A stretch of DNA of 64,000 bases from assembly GCF_036711975.1 (NCBI RefSeq), contig NC_091970.1, positions 5,711,501 through 5,775,500 of the forward strand. Direction: 5' to 3'. The stretch is from Onthophagus taurus (lineage: Eukaryota > Arthropoda > Insecta > Coleoptera > Scarabaeidae). This document shows, piece by piece, positions 61,301-64,000 of this stretch (position 1 is its first letter; every line of letters begins with the position of its first letter). A program made the position numbers and the translations under genes. The notes under the pieces were generated by a model. It made no database searches, was not told the origin of the DNA, and saw nothing but the letters and a program-made list of their open reading frames with translations.

Positions 61301-62420
61301 TGATACCCAAGAATGTTAGTTTTGGTGGAAAAATAAAAAATTACGTTGAAATGTCAACAATGACAGGCGGCCATTTTGTTTTTTTATCTCTATTGTTTAT
61401 AGGAAAACTAAAATAACTAGTGAAATAATTAAGATAACTTATTCGTGTTTGGACTTAAATTAAAGCATTTTTAATTTTTGATCCAATTAGATATATTAGA
61501 ATTAAAAAATGTAACATCGCAACCATCCTAACTGTAATTAAGAACGTTTGATGTAAATGTATCTTTATATGTTTTTTTTTTGTTTATACAGATTTTTTTT
61601 TAAGAAAGGTTCTGGTTTATTTTTATTATTTTTTGTGCTAACATCACGCAACTTACATCATCTCAACCGAAAAATTAAAAATTGTTTGAAATAAATCATA
61701 AAAGAAAAAAGGATTTGTTTTACAGAATCGACGCCTGCGAAAGTAGGAGGGAAGTGATTTCGCCGTTTTGGTTAAATAATACGCAAGGGTCATTGAGAGC
61801 CATCGTAAATACGCAAGGGTTCGAACAGAGCATAGACCAAGAGGTTTGCTCAAAAAACACGACCTCGCGTTGTTCGGATGATTGTGGTTGCGAACAAAAT
61901 TACAAGTTTATTCGTTTGTTATCTTATGACCCTTCCAATGATTGCAAAGGGATTTTTATGGATTGGTACCGAGTTGAGAGCTGTTGTATATGTCGATGCG
62001 AATTAACATAATAATTAAAAAATTAATCTAGATGTAACGAAATTAAATAAAAAATTAAAAAATTAACTTACCTTTTTTTGTAGTCATCGCGATATAACTC
62101 GATTACAAATTAATTTTTGTTATTAATTTTTTAGGGTAGATGCTTGTGAGAGTAAAGTGGAGGTAATCACACCGTTTTGGGCATCGAATTCAGCGGGGAA
62201 AGTACGTGCCATTGTCAACACTCAACATTTTGAGCAAGCGATTCACCAGGAAGTTTGCTCGAAAGCGAGGACTTCGCGGTGCCAAGGGGATTGCGGTTGC
62301 GAACAAAAGTACAAATGGTATCGATTGTTGGCTTACGATCCCGACAACGATTGTCGCGGAATTTTTATGGATTGGTTCCTGTTTCCTTCGTGCTGTGTCT
62401 GCCGGTGTAATCCAACCTGA
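55325..62420 (+). CDS. Spätzle-family ligand (Spz3/4 type), isoform with distal cystine-knot exon
   Basis: Exons 55325-55336, 58469-58593, 58651-58911 and 62135-62420, in phase; 227 residues. The N-terminus reads MDNL|ILWTALSLALGVELRG, a signal peptide. The prodomain has paired cysteines (GVPCYKRDYQLYCPTAG), then NTYPIDRIELFIDENKALMK and RMYGEF, typical of Spz3/4-like proforms, and a dibasic site KSKR|S for processing. The last exon encodes a full Spätzle cystine knot with ten cysteines: VDACESKVEVITPFWASNS, VNTQHFEQAIHQEVC, CGCEQKYKWYRLLAYDP and FLFPSCCVCRC. Spätzle proteins are secreted ligands of Toll receptors, active as disulphide-linked dimers. The paralogue is judged from memory. The start is debatable: an upstream ATG at 55308 ends in a stop exactly at the splice, and an unspliced start at 58433/58439 (MSMKNGFYFLFKILWTALSL) would also give a signal peptide. 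Confidence 0.92.
55856..55864 (+). promoter_or_regulatory. NF-kB-like site in Spätzle intron 1
   Basis: GGGATTTCC lies 520 nt after the first exon. It fits a Rel/Dorsal/Dif-type half-spaced site. The surrounding 55740-56120 is richer in GC than the flanks. A role in feedback is speculation. Confidence 0.3.
56560..57140. repeat. Cluster of foldback units in Spätzle intron 1
   Basis: Four or five hairpin units in a row, each with AACATTCGG(A/G)TTTAGCC, an ACGTCTCTCAAGACGG-type loop and CCGAATGATTCTAGTTCT. Centres lie near 56720, 56880, 57000 and 57125. One unit (about 56880) is in reverse orientation, with GCCATCTTGAGAGACG. Confidence 0.75.
57480..57990 (+). repeat. Pyrimidine-rich repeat, copy 2 (Spätzle intron 1)
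   Basis: A direct repeat of 54190-54690, with the blocks in the same order and a few insertions. Copies lie 3.3 kb apart on either side of the Spätzle first exon. Confidence 0.7.
59050..61540. repeat. Tandem array of ~760 bp units containing foldback hairpins, Spätzle intron 3
   Basis: The segment AAATTTGGATAGAGG-GGTCGGATTTATTCGAA recurs at about 59058, 59738, 60508 and 61267, giving periods of about 680, 770 and 760 bp. Each full unit also has ATGTCAACAATGACAGGCGG, then GTTAACTAGCGCTACCTAG, two consecutive CTAGTTCTAG hairpins and AGGTTATAATAGAGTATAC. The first unit is shorter. The copies are highly similar, so the expansion looks recent. The array fills the intron between the common exon 58911 and the alternative exons. 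Confidence 0.88.
61726..62011 (+). CDS. Alternative terminal exon of the Spätzle gene (proximal cystine knot)
   Basis: The acceptor TTTTACAG at 61718-61725 is followed by A ATC GAC, which completes the AG| left by the exon ending at 58911, the same phase as the distal exon. It is 286 nt long, exactly like the distal exon, and ends in TAA. It encodes RIDACESRREVISPFWLNNT, QGFEQSIDQEVC, CGCEQNYKFIRLLSYDP and YRVESCCICRC. All ten cysteines match those of the distal exon, while surface positions differ, such as WFLFPS versus WYRVES. An AATAAA lies near 62046, so this exon can be terminal. An intact frame argues against a pseudo-exon. Confidence 0.88.
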
Positions 62421-62546
62421 AAATAAAAATTAAATTAATAAATAAAATAAAAATTATTAAATATAAAAAAATAAAACGTTCTCATCATGATCATCTCGCG
62501 TTTTCATTTTAAAAATATTGTTTAGTGCCAAACTGAGACTCTCAAA

Positions 62547-62603
62547 ATGCAGTTACCAATAATAGTGCTATTTTTTTATTTTTTTAATAGTATTTTTTTA
62601 TGT
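62547..62603 (+). CDS. Possible first exon of a secreted protein, partial
   Basis: ATG at 62547 opens MQLPIIVLFFYFFNSIFLC and meets a strong donor (TGT|GTAAGTTT) in phase 0. This is a credible signal peptide 127 nt after the distal Spätzle exon. The frame is AT-rich and could arise by chance. No following exon is found before the window ends. Confidence 0.3.
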
Positions 62604-62969
62604 GTAAGTTTTTTTTAAATTTATAAATAAATGGACAAATATTTATAATATCAATTTTTTGTAATAAATGATTTAATTTTAATAAATGGTTTCGCGTATC
62701 CAAACAATTTCATGCGTTACAACCAATCTGAATTTACTATCAAATCGATGAACCTTAGGCTTTGTCGTTCAGCATAATAATTTTTAAATAATGAATCAAA
62801 AAATTGTGTCAAATGAAGTAATTATTTTTTTAACGAATGTTCAAATAGTCGACTATTCAAATATTCGACTTTTCGGCTAATAAATTATGAAAATTATTCG
62901 AATTTCGATTATTCGACTATCCGAATTATTCGAATACGATTCCGAGCTCTAGTAGGTAGCCCTAGTTAG

Positions 62970-63300
62970 CATAAAATATTACTATGTTGTATATTTTTAT
63001 TGAACTAAAACTAGCACTATCACCAGAAATAACACAAGACCTAGAACTAGAATCATTCGGCTTTAGCCGCACGTCTCTCAAGACGGCTAAACCCGAATGA
63101 TTCTAGTTCTAGGTCTTGTGTTAGTTCTAGTGGCAGTGGTAGGCAGCGCTAGTTAGCATAAGATATTACCATGTTGTATATTTTTATTGAACTAGAACTA
63201 ACGCAAGATTAGCCGTTTAGCAGTTCTAGTTTTATACTATCACTAGAACTAACACAAGACCTAGAATCATTCGGGTTTAGCCATACTGAGAGATGAATGT
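62970..63300. mobile_element. Foldback element copy near the right edge
   Basis: Contains GGTAGCCCTAGTTAGCATAA, TATATTTTTATTGAACTA, GACCTAGAACTAGAATCATT and its inverted partner AATGATTCTAGTTCTAGGTC around GCCGCACGTCTCTCAAGACG. It belongs to the same family as the copies at 52.8, 56.6 and 59.4-61.1 kb, here largely in the opposite orientation. Confidence 0.75.
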
Positions 63301-63383
63301 TTCTAGGTGGTCGGCAACATCTCGAATTTCCTAATGTAATTTTTGCTTAAAACTGACCAATAGCAACCCTTCTTTTTGGCGCT

Positions 63384-63616
63384 TCAATTTAAAAACACTC
63401 CTCTGAATTAAAAAATAGAGTATAACAAGTTATAATTAATTACAAACTCTATAACTTTGATAATATTCATCACACAATAAATTTGGTTTCGTTTTCAGTT
63501 AGAAAGAGAATACCTTACCTTTTATATTTATATAATTTGATATCTTTGATTTGCTTCATTAAAATATGACCATCATTATTCCAACATTTTATTCCATGAG
63601 GATTATCTGGAACGAT
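63384..63616 (-). CDS. Possible last two exons of a minus-strand gene, partial
   Basis: On the minus strand, TTATGTTGCAG precedes an exon at 63616-63519 (IVPDNPHGIKCWNNDGHILM, KQIKDIKLYKYK) with a consensus donor AAAAG|GTAAGG. It joins in phase to 63402-63384 (RGVFLN, stop) after TTAATTCAG. The splice sites are good but the peptide matches no family I know, and no upstream exon is found. The remaining 63620-64000 is AT-rich, with a short GC-richer patch near 63870. Confidence 0.3.
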
Positions 63617-64000
63617 CTGCAACATAAAAGGATAAAGGGAATAGATAACGGATTAAAAAATGTTTAGGATTGTTTATGTTTATTAAAAGAAATTAATAAT
63701 AATAATCACATCTTTTATTTTTCTCGTTAAAATAAAAAAGAGAACACTTAGGTTGGTAAGGTTAAACCTTACCGGATATAAGGACTTTAAATTAAATTAA
63801 TAATATAAAAAACACCGGGATTTTTGTGACTATTGTTTCTGATAGAAACGATTTCTTTTTCTTTTCTGCTCTCGCTCTCGGCCGTTATTACATCACTTTT
63901 TATTCGATTCGGATAGGAATCTCGACACATATATTTTATTTATTTATATTTATATATAATTAATATATAAAATCGCTAGAGGACAAAGATAGATCGGTAT

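Noticed and set aside
1-64000. LTR, retroviral, Polinton or CRISPR structures
   Set aside because: No paired LTRs, capsid, envelope or protease-like frames and no short regularly spaced direct repeats were seen; the regular arrays are satellites with ~175 bp units.

Overview
The window looks like nuclear DNA of an insect, most likely a beetle. It is very AT-rich, its genes have short introns with GT-AG borders, and it carries insect-type genes: a Yellow/major-royal-jelly protein, an odorant receptor, a ZAD zinc-finger protein, a cGAS-like receptor and a Spätzle ligand. Much of the non-coding DNA is tandem repeats with ~170-190 bp monomers or ~350 bp dimers, a spacing well known from tenebrionid beetle satellites. 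All names come from reading the translations; nothing was searched.

Layout: (1) 1-14.8 kb holds a Yellow-family gene (+) whose long introns and flanks are packed with four or five satellite families. A strong first exon at 1234 and an alternative one at 5656 are both phase-compatible with the body at 11137-12634. (2) 14.8-19.1 kb holds a ZAD/C2H2 regulator (-) and an odorant receptor (-). (3) 20.0-21.3 kb holds a Mab-21/cGAS-like receptor (+) with its acidic triad, followed by an eight-copy satellite. (4) 24.0-24.9 kb holds an unrecognised one-exon gene (-). (5) 27.2-35.9 kb is BuGZ/ZNF207 (+), seven exons, with palindromic elements in its introns and a probable intronic polyadenylation form. 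(6) 37-39.5 kb has a satellite, then an odd GC-rich island of four related units. (7) 42.5-44.2 kb is a two-exon acidic protein with a BAG-like domain, followed by a decayed coding-like repeat. (8) 46.6-47.5 kb is a promoter, 5' UTR exon and one coding exon of a Pro/Tyr-rich protein of unresolved 3' end. (9) 47.8-51.7 kb is a satellite array with an inversion in it. (10) 55.3-62.4 kb is a Spätzle-family gene (Spz3/4 type) with two tandem terminal exons, each encoding a complete cystine-knot domain with the same splice phase and length. (11) 62.5-64 kb has a possible signal-peptide exon (+) and a possible terminal part of a gene on the minus strand.

The genes do not form a pathway cluster. The cGAS-like receptor and the Spätzle ligand both belong to innate-immunity families, but they are 34 kb apart and nothing links them. 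The strongest candidate for something undescribed is the alternative cystine-knot exon pair of the Spätzle gene, preceded by an intron full of tandem hairpin-forming repeats. The second is the shared ~175 bp architecture of at least seven differently sequenced satellites spread through introns and intergenic DNA. I recognised no retroviral, LTR or Polinton-type element and no tRNA, rRNA or CRISPR.
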